From Arthrobacter glacialis (GTDB lineage: Bacteria > Actinomycetota > Actinomycetes > Actinomycetales > Micrococcaceae): DNA of 64,000 nt. The DNA is taken from positions 1 through 64,000 of the forward strand of contig NZ_PPXC01000007.1 of assembly GCF_002909445.1 (NCBI RefSeq), written 5' to 3'. The notes beneath the pieces were generated by a model. The model ran no database searches. It was given only the letters and a program-made list of their open reading frames with translations, and was not told the origin of the DNA. Shown piece by piece: positions 1 through 8,961 of the stretch (the first letter of the stretch is position 1; each line of letters opens with the position of its first letter). The translations under genes were made by a program, and so were the position numbers.

Positions 1-737
1 CCCCCACCGGGCGGCCCTCCCGCAGCCTGAACAACTACCTGGCCGACTGCTTCCTGGACCTGATCCACCAATCCTTTTTACACCCCGCCACCACCTGCAC
101 CAACTGCTCCTGCGACAACTGCTCCAACAACAACCACCCCAACAACAACTCAGAACCAGCCCCCAGTGAACCGAACAGCACCGCCCACGAGTCCTGGTTC
201 CGGAACCGCATCCCCGCGAAGGTCAGTGTGAGCATCCCGTTCCTGACCCTCTTGAAGGACTCCCAGGAACCAGGCATGCTCGAGGGCTACGGACCCATCC
301 CGCCCGAACAAGCCCGGGAACTGGCAGCCGGGGCAACCTCGTGGCACCGGATACTCACCGACCCCGAGAAAGGCACCCTACTGAGCATCGGCCGCCAATC
401 ATACAAGCCCCCGGCAGACATGGTCCGGCTCGTCAGACTCAAGGACCCGGTATGCACCGGGATAGGCTGCGACACGCCCGCACGAACCTGCGAGATCGAC
501 CACACCATCCCCTTCCACCAAAACCACTACAGCCCCGACGGCACCCTCCTGCCCAAAGGTGAAACCAGCGTCGAGAACCTACGCCCCCGGTCAAAGTACT
601 GCCACCGCCTCAAGGACGACCCCAGCACAGGATGGACAGTCGAGCCTGAAGGTCTTGGCATCACCAAAACCACCACACCCACCGGCCGCGTGTACCTCCA
701 CACGCAAAACGAAGAAGACCTCCCAGCACCCTTCTAG
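1..737 (+). CDS. DUF222 / HNH endonuclease domain protein, 5' truncated by window edge
   Basis: The reading frame is open from base 3, so the gene begins before the window; about 245 C-terminal residues are present. The end of the protein carries an HNH-type metal site: CTGIGC, then CEIDHTIPF, then a late HRLKDDP segment (H at about two thirds of the fragment). This arrangement is typical of the DUF222/13E12-repeat HNH family, which is abundant and multi-copy in Actinobacteria, where the N-terminal DUF222 domain (outside the window) precedes the HNH. A low-complexity stretch rich in Asn, Cys and Thr lies between the two parts. Biochemical function of this family is not established; nuclease activity is inferred from the HNH motif. 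A hairpin follows the stop codon. Confidence 0.85.
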   Translation, partial: PTGRPSRSLNNYLADCFLDLIHQSFLHPATTCTNCSCDNCSNNNHPNNNSEPAPSEPNSTAHESWFRNRIPAKVSVSIPFLTLLKDSQEPGMLEGYGPIPPEQARELAAGATSWHRILTDPEKGTLLSIGRQSYKPPADMVRLVRLKDPVCTGIGCDTPARTCEIDHTIPFHQNHYSPDGTLLPKGETSVENLRPRSKYCHRLKDDPSTGWTVEPEGLGITKTTTPTGRVYLHTQNEEDLPAPF

Positions 738-754
738 TGTTACCGCATCAAACG

Positions 755-792
755 CACGGCGGCGACCCACCCCCAGGTGAGCCGCCGCCGTG
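755..792. terminator. Hairpin between convergent genes
   Basis: A perfect 10-bp stem (CACGGCGGCG at 755-764 with CGCCGCCGTG at 783-792) encloses a smaller CACC/GGTG stem. It sits in the 92-base gap between the convergent HNH and flotillin genes and could terminate both. There is no clear U-tract, so the call rests on position and stem strength. Confidence 0.5.
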
Positions 793-829
793 TTGTCCAT
801 GTAAGCCGTGCCGGGCAGGTAAATAGCCT

Positions 830-2371
830 CTAGTGCATGAACTCCAGCTCATCGTCAACGGATTCATTCCCGGCAGCCGGTTTGTTGCTGTGAGTAGCAA
901 CGGGCGTGGCTCCCTGACTGGGATCCTCAACAGCAGGCGCACCGGCCATCATGCCCTGCAGGAGGCCGATAATGTCCAATCCAGTGGAGTCCTTGATCAG
1001 CTGTGTTGTTTGCTGAACGCCGTTCGAGACGTTTTTGCTCAACTGGCTGGCACCGTCGTTGGAGACAACAGTCATGTTCTTGATGGCGGACATGGGCGCC
1101 GCAACTTCACGGGCCATGGCCGGGAGAACTTCCAGGACCTTGCTAAGGATTGCAGCCTCATTGAACTTCTCATAGGCTTCAGCCTGCGCGGCAATACCGG
1201 CCGCTTCAGCCACGCCCTTGGCCTCGGTGGATTCAGCCTCGGCCTGGCCCAGAGACTTGATGACTGCCGCATCGGCACGGCCCTTGGCCTCGATCACAGC
1301 AGCCTGGGCTGTACCGCGGGCAGTTGAGGCAGCCGCATCAGCCTCGGCCGCAACCCTGTCACCCTCGGCGGTGAGCTTGCGCTTGGCAAGTTCCACGGTT
1401 GCCTCAATTTCAGCGGCCTCTGATGCACGACGTCGTTCCTCAAGTTTTGCGTCTGCCTGCTGAATGAGCCGGTACTTCTCGGCGTCGGCCGGTTTGCGCA
1501 CCTCGGTGTCGAGCTCCTTCTCACGCAACTCCGCCCGGCGCAGGGCCACCTGCTGGTCTCGGAGGATAACCTGCTCCTGCTGCTCGGCGGCAGCCAGGGG
1601 TCCAGCCGCATCGGCCCGCGCCTGCCGGGCGTCAGCAACTTCCTTGAGCTCGGCACGTTTGATGATCAATTGCTGCTGGGCCAGGGCCACTTGCTCATCG
1701 GCCAGGGCCTTGGCCTGCTCGGCTTCCTGCAGGAACTGTGCTTCGGCAATCTTGGCGTTCTTCTCCGCCAGCGCAGCTTCCGGGCGGCCCAGGTTGAGCA
1801 GGTAGCCCGAATCGTCGTCAACCGACTGGATCTGGAAGGTGTCAATTTCCAGCCCCTGATTGTGCATTGAGTGTTCGGCCTCCTCCTTCACGCTTTTGGC
1901 AAAGGTGGCGCGGTCCTTGATGATTGATTCCACCGTCAGGGTGCCCACAATGGAGCGCAGGGAACCGGAGAGCGTCTCCTGCGTGTAATGGTCGATGGCG
2001 TCCTGTTGGTTCAGGAAACGTTGGGCCGCCTTGCGCACCGAATCGGCGTCCCCGCCCACCTTCACCTGGGCAACACCTGTGAGATGGAGCTTGATCCCAT
2101 TCATCGAGATCGCCTCAATCTTCAAGGAAACCTGCCGGGATGCCAGCGAAAGAGGGTATGCGCGTTGCGTAAAGGGGTTGATGAAGATGCGGCCAAAGAC
2201 CACACGCTGACTGTTGGGATCGGGCTGGCTCTTATTATCCTTGGAGGAGATGACGAGCGCTTGGTCCGGGCTGGCAATATGCAGGGCCATCCGGGAAACG
2301 ACAGCAGCAATGATGGCAATCACCACCACTGCGCCTAGGGCAACAATCCAGGGAATGAGGGTCAGTAACAT
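830..2371 (-). CDS. Flotillin-like SPFH/band 7 membrane scaffold protein
   Basis: 513 residues. An N-terminal membrane anchor (about residues 3-27) is followed by an SPFH/band 7 domain (about 30-200) and a long Ala/Glu/Arg-rich coiled coil (about 200-400) with repeated AEA-type heptads, then a flexible tail ending in DDELEFMH. This order and length fit flotillins (FloT/YqiK type), which oligomerise on the inner face of the membrane and organise functional microdomains. Start ATG has AAAGG four bases upstream. The gene is divergent from the membrane hydrolase gene at 2559, with 187 bases between them. No NfeD-like protease partner is adjacent, unlike many bacterial flotillin loci. Confidence 0.9.
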   Translation of the reverse strand: MLLTLIPWIVALGAVVVIAIIAAVVSRMALHIASPDQALVISSKDNKSQPDPNSQRVVFGRIFINPFTQRAYPLSLASRQVSLKIEAISMNGIKLHLTGVAQVKVGGDADSVRKAAQRFLNQQDAIDHYTQETLSGSLRSIVGTLTVESIIKDRATFAKSVKEEAEHSMHNQGLEIDTFQIQSVDDDSGYLLNLGRPEAALAEKNAKIAEAQFLQEAEQAKALADEQVALAQQQLIIKRAELKEVADARQARADAAGPLAAAEQQEQVILRDQQVALRRAELREKELDTEVRKPADAEKYRLIQQADAKLEERRRASEAAEIEATVELAKRKLTAEGDRVAAEADAAASTARGTAQAAVIEAKGRADAAVIKSLGQAEAESTEAKGVAEAAGIAAQAEAYEKFNEAAILSKVLEVLPAMAREVAAPMSAIKNMTVVSNDGASQLSKNVSNGVQQTTQLIKDSTGLDIIGLLQGMMAGAPAVEDPSQGATPVATHSNKPAAGNESVDDELEFMH

Positions 2372-2558
2372 GAGACCTTTCGGGTTTCACGGCGGCCTGT
2401 TCTGAGACTTCCAGCCCGCCTACTCCTTACGATCCTACGGAACTCAACCGAATTCTCCACATGATGGAGTAAAGCTGGCGCACAGAGTCGACGCTTGAGG
2501 AGTACATGAGTCTTTCCCAGACGCTTCACAGAAACCGTACAGTGGCCCATCATGAAGT

Positions 2559-4397
2559 ATGGACAATCCAGTTACTCGGAGGAACCCGGATCATGTGGTC
2601 ATTTTGGTTCATGGCATGGGCAAAGCACTCAAGGGTGGAACCCTGCAGGAGTGGACGCAGCCGCTGTTGCAGAGTTTGAACGACATTGCTCTTGACTACA
2701 GGGATCGCGACGAAACGGACCCGGAGTTCCGGACGCTGCCACCGCTCATCATCGACTCAGCAGACGCCGTCCGCGAATCACCAAACACCTTCATCAGAGT
2801 GCTTCGCGCGAATCCCAGATACAAGGACGACTACGCCTCGATATTGATTACGGAAGCTTCATGGGGGAAGGATTTTCTGCCTGCAACTGCAGGTGCCACC
2901 TATGGTTGGGCATGGCCCAGCGCTGTCAAGGTCATTTTCCGCGCCGCCCGGCTGGTCTCCTGGAACATGGTGCCACAAGTGGCGGCCAAGCACGTGAGTG
3001 AGCATATGCCTTGGCTGCGGTGGATCTTGGCTGTGCTGGTCACGATACTGGCGTCTCCATTGATTGCTGTGGGCCTGATCGTGCTGGGAGTGCTGATCGT
3101 GCTGACCCCGATACCCGCAGTAGGGCGCCTGACTGGTAGCTTCATTTCCCTCTTTGCCGACTTTTTGGGTGATCCTGAAACGTGGCAGCGCAAGCCCCTG
3201 CAGGCTGCCGCCATGCGCGAGAGAGTTAGTCACGCCCTTCTGAAATGGTCCGGCGACCCGGAGAAGAAGGTGAAGGCCACGCCAGTCACCGTCCTGGCGC
3301 ATAGCCAGGGCGCTGCCATCAGCGCCCAAGTTCTTTTACAGGGCGGCGTGCACGCGCAGAACTTCATTTGTGTGGGGAATGGGCTTCCCTTGCTTGGGTA
3401 TGCCCGTTGGGGTGACTTCATCCTTCGCAAGCACCACAAACATGACGAATCAATTTTTGGGGCGATTGGCCTCAGAAAAGTCACTCCAAATCCTGAACAG
3501 GATCCGATCCGGGACTGGAAGAACCATGCCTCGAATCTGCGGTGGGTCAATCTCTGGGCCAAGTTTGATTTTGTTCCTGCAGGCCCCGTGGGTGGCACTG
3601 CCGGGCAAGACAATGAGGAAGCCTTCAAGAATATGTCCACAGGCACCCTGGGCAGCGATTATGGCCCGGAAGAACACGCCATCTACAACAGCTCCGCATT
3701 GATCAAAGATCATATTGTTTACTCCAAGAATAGGATTGAAGTCATTGATCCGGTGGCGCAGCTCATTTTTAGAGATTGTGCCATACCGCCCGAAAAGATA
3801 ACCGGTGACCTTTGGCTGCCGCCCTTGGCAACCGGCAACCCGATAATTGACACCCGCATGAGAGTGCACCAGAGGATGGTGAAATGTTTAGGCCTGGGCA
3901 GGGTGCTGGCGTTCACGGCGGGGGCGTTGTTGAGTTGGCAGTTACTCAGCAACCCTGCTGTCACCGAAACACTGTTCCGCTTACCTCTGGTGAATATGCC
4001 GCAGATGCAGTGGTTCCGGCAGAATGATGAGTTAACGTGGCTTACAGTGACTGCGCTCTTGGGAGTGATCATCCTGCAAATACTCAACAGGTGGCTGTGG
4101 GTGTTGCTGCATGGGAGAGTTGAACGGCGTCGAACTAGTGACGGGAAACCTGTGGAAGCAGTGGGGCAAGAGTGCTTGGTCCTGAACCTGGCGGCCGTTT
4201 TCCTGTTGAGCGTGGCCGTTCCGGCGGCTGTGGTGACCATGTCCGCGGCACCGGTTCTGGTGGGACTGCCCCTGATCTGGATTCTCGGCTACGTGGGGCT
4301 TTTCGCCGTGCTTGTTGTCATCTCACTTGCAGGGCGTCCAGTGAAACCACTGCCTGCCCGTGTTCCCCCGCCGCCTGCGAGCAAGGTCAATAAATGA
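2559..4397 (+). CDS. Membrane-associated alpha/beta hydrolase (lipase-like)
   Basis: 612 residues. Near the N terminus is an oxyanion-type strand VVILVHGMG (about 13-21), and later the nucleophile elbow LAHSQGA with Ser at about 249, the expected GxSxG-like serine of an alpha/beta hydrolase (here H-S-Q-G, with Ala before His). A hydrophobic hairpin (about 148-190) interrupts the fold, and the C-terminal 180 residues hold about four membrane segments. Substrate unknown; lipase or esterase activity is inferred. The ATG has no good Shine-Dalgarno, so the start is uncertain. The next gene overlaps by four bases (ATGA), so the two are translationally coupled. Confidence 0.75.
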   Translation: MDNPVTRRNPDHVVILVHGMGKALKGGTLQEWTQPLLQSLNDIALDYRDRDETDPEFRTLPPLIIDSADAVRESPNTFIRVLRANPRYKDDYASILITEASWGKDFLPATAGATYGWAWPSAVKVIFRAARLVSWNMVPQVAAKHVSEHMPWLRWILAVLVTILASPLIAVGLIVLGVLIVLTPIPAVGRLTGSFISLFADFLGDPETWQRKPLQAAAMRERVSHALLKWSGDPEKKVKATPVTVLAHSQGAAISAQVLLQGGVHAQNFICVGNGLPLLGYARWGDFILRKHHKHDESIFGAIGLRKVTPNPEQDPIRDWKNHASNLRWVNLWAKFDFVPAGPVGGTAGQDNEEAFKNMSTGTLGSDYGPEEHAIYNSSALIKDHIVYSKNRIEVIDPVAQLIFRDCAIPPEKITGDLWLPPLATGNPIIDTRMRVHQRMVKCLGLGRVLAFTAGALLSWQLLSNPAVTETLFRLPLVNMPQMQWFRQNDELTWLTVTALLGVIILQILNRWLWVLLHGRVERRRTSDGKPVEAVGQECLVLNLAAVFLLSVAVPAAVVTMSAAPVLVGLPLIWILGYVGLFAVLVVISLAGRPVKPLPARVPPPPASKVNK

Positions 4398-5494
4398 CGG
4401 AAGTAGATTCGGTGACAATTATCATTGAGGACGACGGGCCGGTGCTGGTCATCTTATTTCTTGTCATCGCCCTCATTTCCATTGGTGTGCAAGTACTGGA
4501 AAATTCGCGGCAGCGCAGGAAGCTGGTGGTGGAGGCCGGACACAATCAGGAGACTCGCCAGAAAAGTCGACTGTTCTTTTATACCGTCCTGGTCCTTGGC
4601 CTGATCACGGTGGTGGTCAACTACATCACCGGGATCACCTCCAGCATGGCCGCCTCACACTTTGATGACGTCACGGACCCGATCAGTCTGCTGTCGCTGC
4701 CGGGAATTGGATTCACCGGACTAACACTGAGCATTTATGCCGCATCCATCGTGGTGATCGCAGCGCTGTTCCTGAAGAACGAACGCATTGAGCTCCCCGA
4801 ACTTTTGGCCGACCTCAACGACGCCAGAAAATTCGGGGCTCTGGACAGCCCCCGGCAGATCGCGCACTACTCGGCCGAGCTGGAGCAGTTGCGGCAAACC
4901 CGAGATGGGGATCGAGCCAAACAATTCACCGACGGCGACTTTGACCGCTGGTTCACAGCACAGGAGGCGCAGGAGCGGCCTCGCATGCGCCAGCAGATCC
5001 GCTACCTCAGGAACCACCCGGAACGCCGCGCGCGAACCACGTACCTCCACCGCAGGCTATTTCTCAACTACCGGCTGGCGGCGGGCAAATGGTTGCTGCC
5101 CCTGGGTCTACTCGCGGGGCTGTCGTTTGTTCTTGCCGCCAAGGAGCTGGTGGCTCCCGGCGACGGCGGGACCGACGATTCACTGGCGGTGGCCTGGGCC
5201 GTTGCCAGCCTCTTGGGCATTGCAGCTTTTGCCGGGCAGTACCGCTGTGATGTGGGCAAGGTCTTACTCAAGGCCCGCAAAGAGTACATCGCTGACCAGA
5301 CCGAGGCTGAATGCCGCTCCATCCTCGAGGAAGCAAGCGAAGACTTGCCGGATCCCGCTCCCCGGGGATCCGACGCCGGGTCCGCGAGGGAAGGGTTAGG
5401 GGCCCCGCTGTTCAGCATGGGACCCTGGGCAGTCTTTCGGCGTAAGGCAATAACCCGCCCCAATGGCGATCCGGCGCCGACACCAGAAGGTTAG
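4394..5494 (+). CDS. Multi-pass membrane protein, unknown function
   Basis: 366 residues. Three membrane segments lie in the N-terminal third (about 15-37, 57-80, 105-130), then a soluble charged region rich in Arg/Glu (about 135-225), then two more membrane segments (about 232-252 and 265-285) and a polar tail. I do not recognise a family. It overlaps the stop of the membrane hydrolase gene by four bases, which makes a shared membrane complex or common substrate plausible. The 3' end overlaps the convergent gene at 5491 by four bases. Confidence 0.7.
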   Translation: MTEVDSVTIIIEDDGPVLVILFLVIALISIGVQVLENSRQRRKLVVEAGHNQETRQKSRLFFYTVLVLGLITVVVNYITGITSSMAASHFDDVTDPISLLSLPGIGFTGLTLSIYAASIVVIAALFLKNERIELPELLADLNDARKFGALDSPRQIAHYSAELEQLRQTRDGDRAKQFTDGDFDRWFTAQEAQERPRMRQQIRYLRNHPERRARTTYLHRRLFLNYRLAAGKWLLPLGLLAGLSFVLAAKELVAPGDGGTDDSLAVAWAVASLLGIAAFAGQYRCDVGKVLLKARKEYIADQTEAECRSILEEASEDLPDPAPRGSDAGSAREGLGAPLFSMGPWAVFRRKAITRPNGDPAPTPEG

Positions 5495-5754
5495 GGCTCC
5501 ATCCCTGCCTGAACGGGAACAAATTCCACGGCGTTCCTGCGGTGGATCTTCTTGTCGTGGCGGTCGAAACCTTTGGCGTCCATGTTGTTGTGGAGCCTGA
5601 AGTCTGCCAGCGCCTGATCGTACAAACCATTGAGTCGCAGCCCCGTGTACTCACCCTCGGTGCCATCGGCAAACGTGATGGAGATCAGGGTTTTCGACGG
5701 AAAATGCCGGCTCATGCGGACAAAGCCTTCAGCATCTTGCTTGAGTCTAATCAT
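5491..5754 (-). CDS. Small conserved-looking hypothetical protein
   Basis: 87 residues, no signal peptide or membrane segment. The middle (KTLISITFADGTEGEYTGL) has the beta-strand pattern of a small barrel fold, and the C-terminal half is rich in His, Asp and Lys. No family recognised. Its ATG overlaps the stop of the acetyltransferase gene (ATGA), which supports it as a real, translationally coupled last gene of the collagen-like/tail-collar operon. Confidence 0.6.
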   Translation of the reverse strand: MIRLKQDAEGFVRMSRHFPSKTLISITFADGTEGEYTGLRLNGLYDQALADFRLHNNMDAKGFDRHDKKIHRRNAVEFVPVQAGMEP

Positions 5755-6230
5755 GAAATTGTTTCCTCTTTAGCAGCACGCTTCATGGTCAATGAGAGCC
5801 CGCTGGTGTCCCCCGCATTCATGCAGGGCTGGAAGTCAAGACTCTCATAGAGATGGCGGGCCACCGCATTGTCAGTGTTGACCGAGAGTTCAAGGGCAAG
5901 CCCTGCCGCATCCGCCGCATCGCAGAGATCAGACATGATGCCCCGGCCCAGACCTTCACCACGAAGGCCGGGAGCCACACTCAAATCCACGACGCGGACA
6001 CCCGAGGCGCCCCAAGCCACCCAAATTCGGGCCACCGGGGCGCCGTCGCGCTCCACTATTGATTCCCCGTCTCCCCAATGGCTGCTCCACTGCTGGCGCT
6101 GAAGGTGTTCCTGCAGCTCCAGCATGTCGTGGGGCAGATGCTCGCGTCCTGGTGATGCCGACGTGAACAGGGCGAGCAGCCACTGCGCATCGGTGGTTCG
6201 TGGCGCGCGGTACAAGATGAGATCATGCAA
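5751..6230 (-). CDS. GNAT family N-acetyltransferase
   Basis: 159 residues with the GNAT core: beta strands carrying ARIWVAW and VRVVDLSVAP (about 69-92), then the acetyl-CoA pyrophosphate-binding loop LRGEGLGRGIM (Q/RxxGxG/A motif, about 94-104), then ALELSVNTDNAVARHLYESLDF, the usual C-terminal motif B. It probably transfers an acetyl group to a small amine or protein; substrate unknown. It lies six bases after the tail-collar gene and overlaps the following gene, so it is part of the same operon. Acetyltransferases next to tail-collar/DUF6916 genes recur in actinobacteria as far as I remember. Confidence 0.85.
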   Translation of the reverse strand: MHDLILYRAPRTTDAQWLLALFTSASPGREHLPHDMLELQEHLQRQQWSSHWGDGESIVERDGAPVARIWVAWGASGVRVVDLSVAPGLRGEGLGRGIMSDLCDAADAAGLALELSVNTDNAVARHLYESLDFQPCMNAGDTSGLSLTMKRAAKEETIS

Positions 6231-6236
6231 CAGTCG

Positions 6237-6743
6237 TCACCACCTCGAAGGGAAGATGCCCTCCAAGGCAATGATGAAGTTCAAAACTAGGCTTGGTTGT
6301 GTGTTGTCAAACGGTTGATTGCTTCCCACCACTAGGTCCGGTGCCATGACAGAGTATGAGGCAACTGGACCGTAGGATCCGCCGGGCGCGGGTGCGAGGC
6401 CGACGCCCGGCTTGTCGGAACTCTGGCCGTCTGCTGAAGGGACCGCATGAGTGTGCGCGGGCATATTGGCTTGGGTCAGAGATACAGTATTCTGACCGAA
6501 CTGGTTACCCAGAACCTGCGCCGCTGCGCTTGCGCCTGTGTACGACTGGTGCACAGGAACCCGCCCCTGGAGGTTGGGGAGCTGGAAAGTTACTTGACCG
6601 TCGCCGCCGTACGTTGTGCCCAGGAGCGAGAACAAGGCCGAGTTCTGCGAGATGGACATCATCTGGCCATTACAAAGCGCCCATCCTCTGGGCGCGAAAT
6701 TGCCGGCAAACATTCTGATTTCGGCAAGAAATGGATCTGACAT
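6237..6743 (-). CDS. Phage tail collar domain protein (microcystin-dependent-protein type)
   Basis: 168 residues. The N-terminal half matches the tail-collar signature: FLAEIRMFAGNFAPRGWALC, then a LFSLLGTTYGGDG segment and LPNLQGRVPVH (about residues 5-65). The remainder is Gly/Ala/Pro-rich and ends in NFIIALEGIFPS, typical of this family. No signal peptide. The fold comes from phage short-tail-fibre collars, but many bacteria carry stand-alone chromosomal copies (Mdp-like proteins) of unknown role. AAGGGA five bases before the ATG lies in the end of the upstream gene; spacing to it is two bases. No other phage genes are present, so this is not a prophage remnant on the evidence here. Confidence 0.85.
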   Translation of the reverse strand: MSDPFLAEIRMFAGNFAPRGWALCNGQMMSISQNSALFSLLGTTYGGDGQVTFQLPNLQGRVPVHQSYTGASAAAQVLGNQFGQNTVSLTQANMPAHTHAVPSADGQSSDKPGVGLAPAPGGSYGPVASYSVMAPDLVVGSNQPFDNTQPSLVLNFIIALEGIFPSRW

Positions 6744-6745
6744 AG

Positions 6746-7162
6746 TTATCCCTTAAGTTCTGGGGACAGCCACTCGGCGCCCCTGCGGTCGATGGACGCC
6801 ACGGCCGTGGCGGTTCCTTGAGTGGTAAATAGGACTACGGGCCCTGCTTGGGGGTGCTGCACGGTGATCAGCTCGGCATCCAAGACCCCGGCCACCACTG
6901 CAAAATGCAGCCGGAAACGGTCGGCGCTGCTGTCGACTTCACCTTTCACGGCCGGCTTGCGAAGATCAACCACCTGCTCCACGCGCAGGGTTGCGCCGCC
7001 GTCGACCATCACCTCCTTGCCTAGAAGATTTGACCAGGCCTGAAGAGAGTACGGTTCCAGGGCGGTGGCGGTTGAGATTTGAGGGGCAGTCACCAGCAGT
7101 GCCGCAGCACCCAAACCGCCGGCGATGAGTGACCGCCTGCTCAAATTCTGTACGTTGCCCAT
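6746..7162 (-). CDS. Tat-exported DUF6916-like protein
   Basis: 138 residues. The N terminus is a twin-arginine signal (SRRSLIAGG followed by a hydrophobic Ala/Leu stretch), so export by the Tat system is likely; tatA and tatC are in this window. The mature part has the pattern I associate with DUF6916: an NLLGKEV strand, alternating beta strands with FRLHFAVVAG, then VQHPQAGPVVLF. Members of that family often sit beside tail-collar genes. A Shine-Dalgarno (AAGGGG) overlaps the stop of the collagen-like gene and spacing is two bases, so these genes are co-transcribed. Function unknown. Confidence 0.7.
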   Translation of the reverse strand: MGNVQNLSRRSLIAGGLGAAALLVTAPQISTATALEPYSLQAWSNLLGKEVMVDGGATLRVEQVVDLRKPAVKGEVDSSADRFRLHFAVVAGVLDAELITVQHPQAGPVVLFTTQGTATAVASIDRRGAEWLSPELKG

Positions 7163-7164
7163 GA

Positions 7165-8667
7165 CTAGTTCCCCTTGAAGGCTAGGGAGAACCGCAAGTT
7201 GCGCACGGGCTGACCCGTCGTGGTGTTTTCAACTTTTACTGCCACATTCTGCTGCGCGGCAATGGGCGCCTCCAAGACTGCACTGTTACAGCTGGTGGCA
7301 CTGGCGGCGATGGTGCACGTAACGGGAGTAGCTACGCCATTCACGACGATTGTCAGCTTCACGGCGGGACCTGCACTGATGTTGGCGTTCAAGCCGCTCA
7401 AGGTGCCACCCTGAGGCAGAGTCACTGCCGCGTCACCAACCGCTGGCGACACACTTGAACTACCTGCCAAGGGCAAGAATCCAACCCCGTCGGATGGATC
7501 CACAAACTTCACTGACCCGGTAAAGATGCTCTGTGCCGCTGCCACGCCTGCGGGGCCTGCAGGACCAACCGGTCCCGTTAGTCCGGTGTCACCCTTGTCA
7601 CCCTTGAGCCCGGCGGCACCAATGCTGCCCTGGGCGCCAACAGCACCAGTGAGGCCTTGGTTTCCCGTAAGGCCTTGAAGGCCCTGTGGCCCAATGGCGC
7701 CCTGTGGGCCAATCAAGGACTGACTCAGCAAGGGCCACGCGCCCAAAGCCTTGGGACCGTACATCTTGTAGGTAGCCCGGTCTAAGTAGAAGTCGCCATT
7801 GGTTCCCAGCGCATCATTCGGCACGCCGATAGCGTTCAACACAGAGTTGCCGTTTGTCCCGGCGATGCCCTGGGCGCCAGTGGCTCCTTGAGCGCCCGTT
7901 GCACCCATTGCGCCTTGGGCTCCAGTGGGACCCGTGGGTCCGGCGTCGCCCTTGGCACCTGCAGCGCCGGTCAGCCCAGCGTCACCCTTCGAGCCTGTGA
8001 GCCCTGTATCGCCCTGGGCACCTGCAGCGCCGATTGCACCCGTGGTTCCGGTGTCCCCTTTGGCACCGGTGGCACCTGTGAGCCCTGTATCGCCCTTGGC
8101 ACCGGTGGCACCATCGGTGCCGTTGCTGCCATTCGAACCAGCTGCCCCAGTGGGACCTGCGGCGCCTGTATCACCTGTGGATCCGGTGGCTCCCGTTGCA
8201 CCCTGGGTGCCGGTATCGCCCTTGGAACCGTTAGTTCCTGTGTCGCCCTTGATGCCTTGTTGGCCAGTTGAACCAGGAACACCGTCCTGGCCATTCTCGC
8301 CGTTAGCGCCAGGTTCACCGGCGGGACCCGTTGCGCCGGAAGTTCCAGCTGGTCCTACGTCGCCATCCTTGCCCGCTGTTCCATCTTGGCCCGTCTTGCC
8401 GTCGACGGCTGCGGCAGCTTCTTTGCCCCAGGAAACACGCACGGCTCCGTCCGCGCAATCGGCGGCAGAGTTGCCACTGGCAATCTGGGTCAACGTTCCT
8501 GCGGTGTCGAGGCAGCCAGAAATAGTGCTTGCGTTGGCGTTGCTTGCCGGCGTGCAACCACTTGCAACTACACCAACCAACAGGGCCAGACCAACAGCGG
8601 GCAGGATGGTTTTGCGCGAACGTAGGGTCCGGGCAGTGTTCGGATTCTGGGCAAAGTCTTGCGACAT
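7165..8667 (-). CDS. Collagen-like lipoprotein with C-terminal beta domain
   Basis: About 500 residues. A lipoprotein signal ([10 protein letters not shown], lipobox Cys near residue 38) predicts membrane anchoring. Two collagenous Gly-X-Y tracts follow (about 88-270 and 318-375), with many GDTG and GATG triplets. They are split by a short domain with GDFYLD and YGPK, a module common in BclA-like and tail-fibre-like collagen proteins. The last 125 residues look like a trimerising beta domain. I chose the ATG at 8667 because GAGGG lies upstream of it; an in-frame GTG at 8697 has no Shine-Dalgarno. First gene of a five-gene operon. The product is probably a trimeric stalk on the cell surface. 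Confidence 0.85.
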   Translation of the reverse strand: MSQDFAQNPNTARTLRSRKTILPAVGLALLVGVVASGCTPASNANASTISGCLDTAGTLTQIASGNSAADCADGAVRVSWGKEAAAAVDGKTGQDGTAGKDGDVGPAGTSGATGPAGEPGANGENGQDGVPGSTGQQGIKGDTGTNGSKGDTGTQGATGATGSTGDTGAAGPTGAAGSNGSNGTDGATGAKGDTGLTGATGAKGDTGTTGAIGAAGAQGDTGLTGSKGDAGLTGAAGAKGDAGPTGPTGAQGAMGATGAQGATGAQGIAGTNGNSVLNAIGVPNDALGTNGDFYLDRATYKMYGPKALGAWPLLSQSLIGPQGAIGPQGLQGLTGNQGLTGAVGAQGSIGAAGLKGDKGDTGLTGPVGPAGPAGVAAAQSIFTGSVKFVDPSDGVGFLPLAGSSSVSPAVGDAAVTLPQGGTLSGLNANISAGPAVKLTIVVNGVATPVTCTIAASATSCNSAVLEAPIAAQQNVAVKVENTTTGQPVRNLRFSLAFKGN

Positions 8668-8843
8668 GGATTCCCTCTGGGTCTCTGCGCGGCTCACACA
8701 AGAGGCTGTTCCGCAGGGGTGAATTCTAGGTTCCGTGAATACGGGATTTCAGGTACACAATACGTGGGAATTCGCATTCCGGCATTCTTGCGTGCGTAAT
8801 CTTCATAATATGTCCTGATTCATCAGCCAGTGGACAACACAAA

Positions 8844-8885
8844 GGCCCGCACCGTGTGAGCAACTCACTATTCCCGGTGCGGGCC
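8844..8885 (-). terminator. Terminator-like hairpin after the YqeY-like gene
   Basis: An 11-bp perfect stem (GGCCCGCACCG at 8844-8854 with its complement at 8875-8885) has a second five-bp stem (GTGAG/CTCAC) inside its 20-base loop. On the minus strand it is followed by TTTGTGTTG, a moderate U-rich stretch, and it lies 76 bases after the YqeY-like stop. Confidence 0.65.
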
Positions 8886-8961
8886 CCGTCAATCTTTATT
8901 TGCCTGTCAACAGATCAGACGGATTGATATTCACACTAAATGGTTGCTGATTCGTGGATTG

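Noticed and set aside
6237-6743. Prophage remnant
   Set aside because: Only the collar fold is phage-like; no capsid, terminase, integrase or attachment site is near, and the gene sits in a coupled operon.
7550-8380. Repeated DNA suggestive of a CRISPR array
   Set aside because: Repeats are nine-base codon triplets for Gly-X-Y, with no conserved direct repeats or unique spacers.
7925-8722. Pro/Ala/Val-rich frame antisense to the collagen-like gene
   Set aside because: Mirror of Gly-X-Y codons on the opposite strand, not a real protein.
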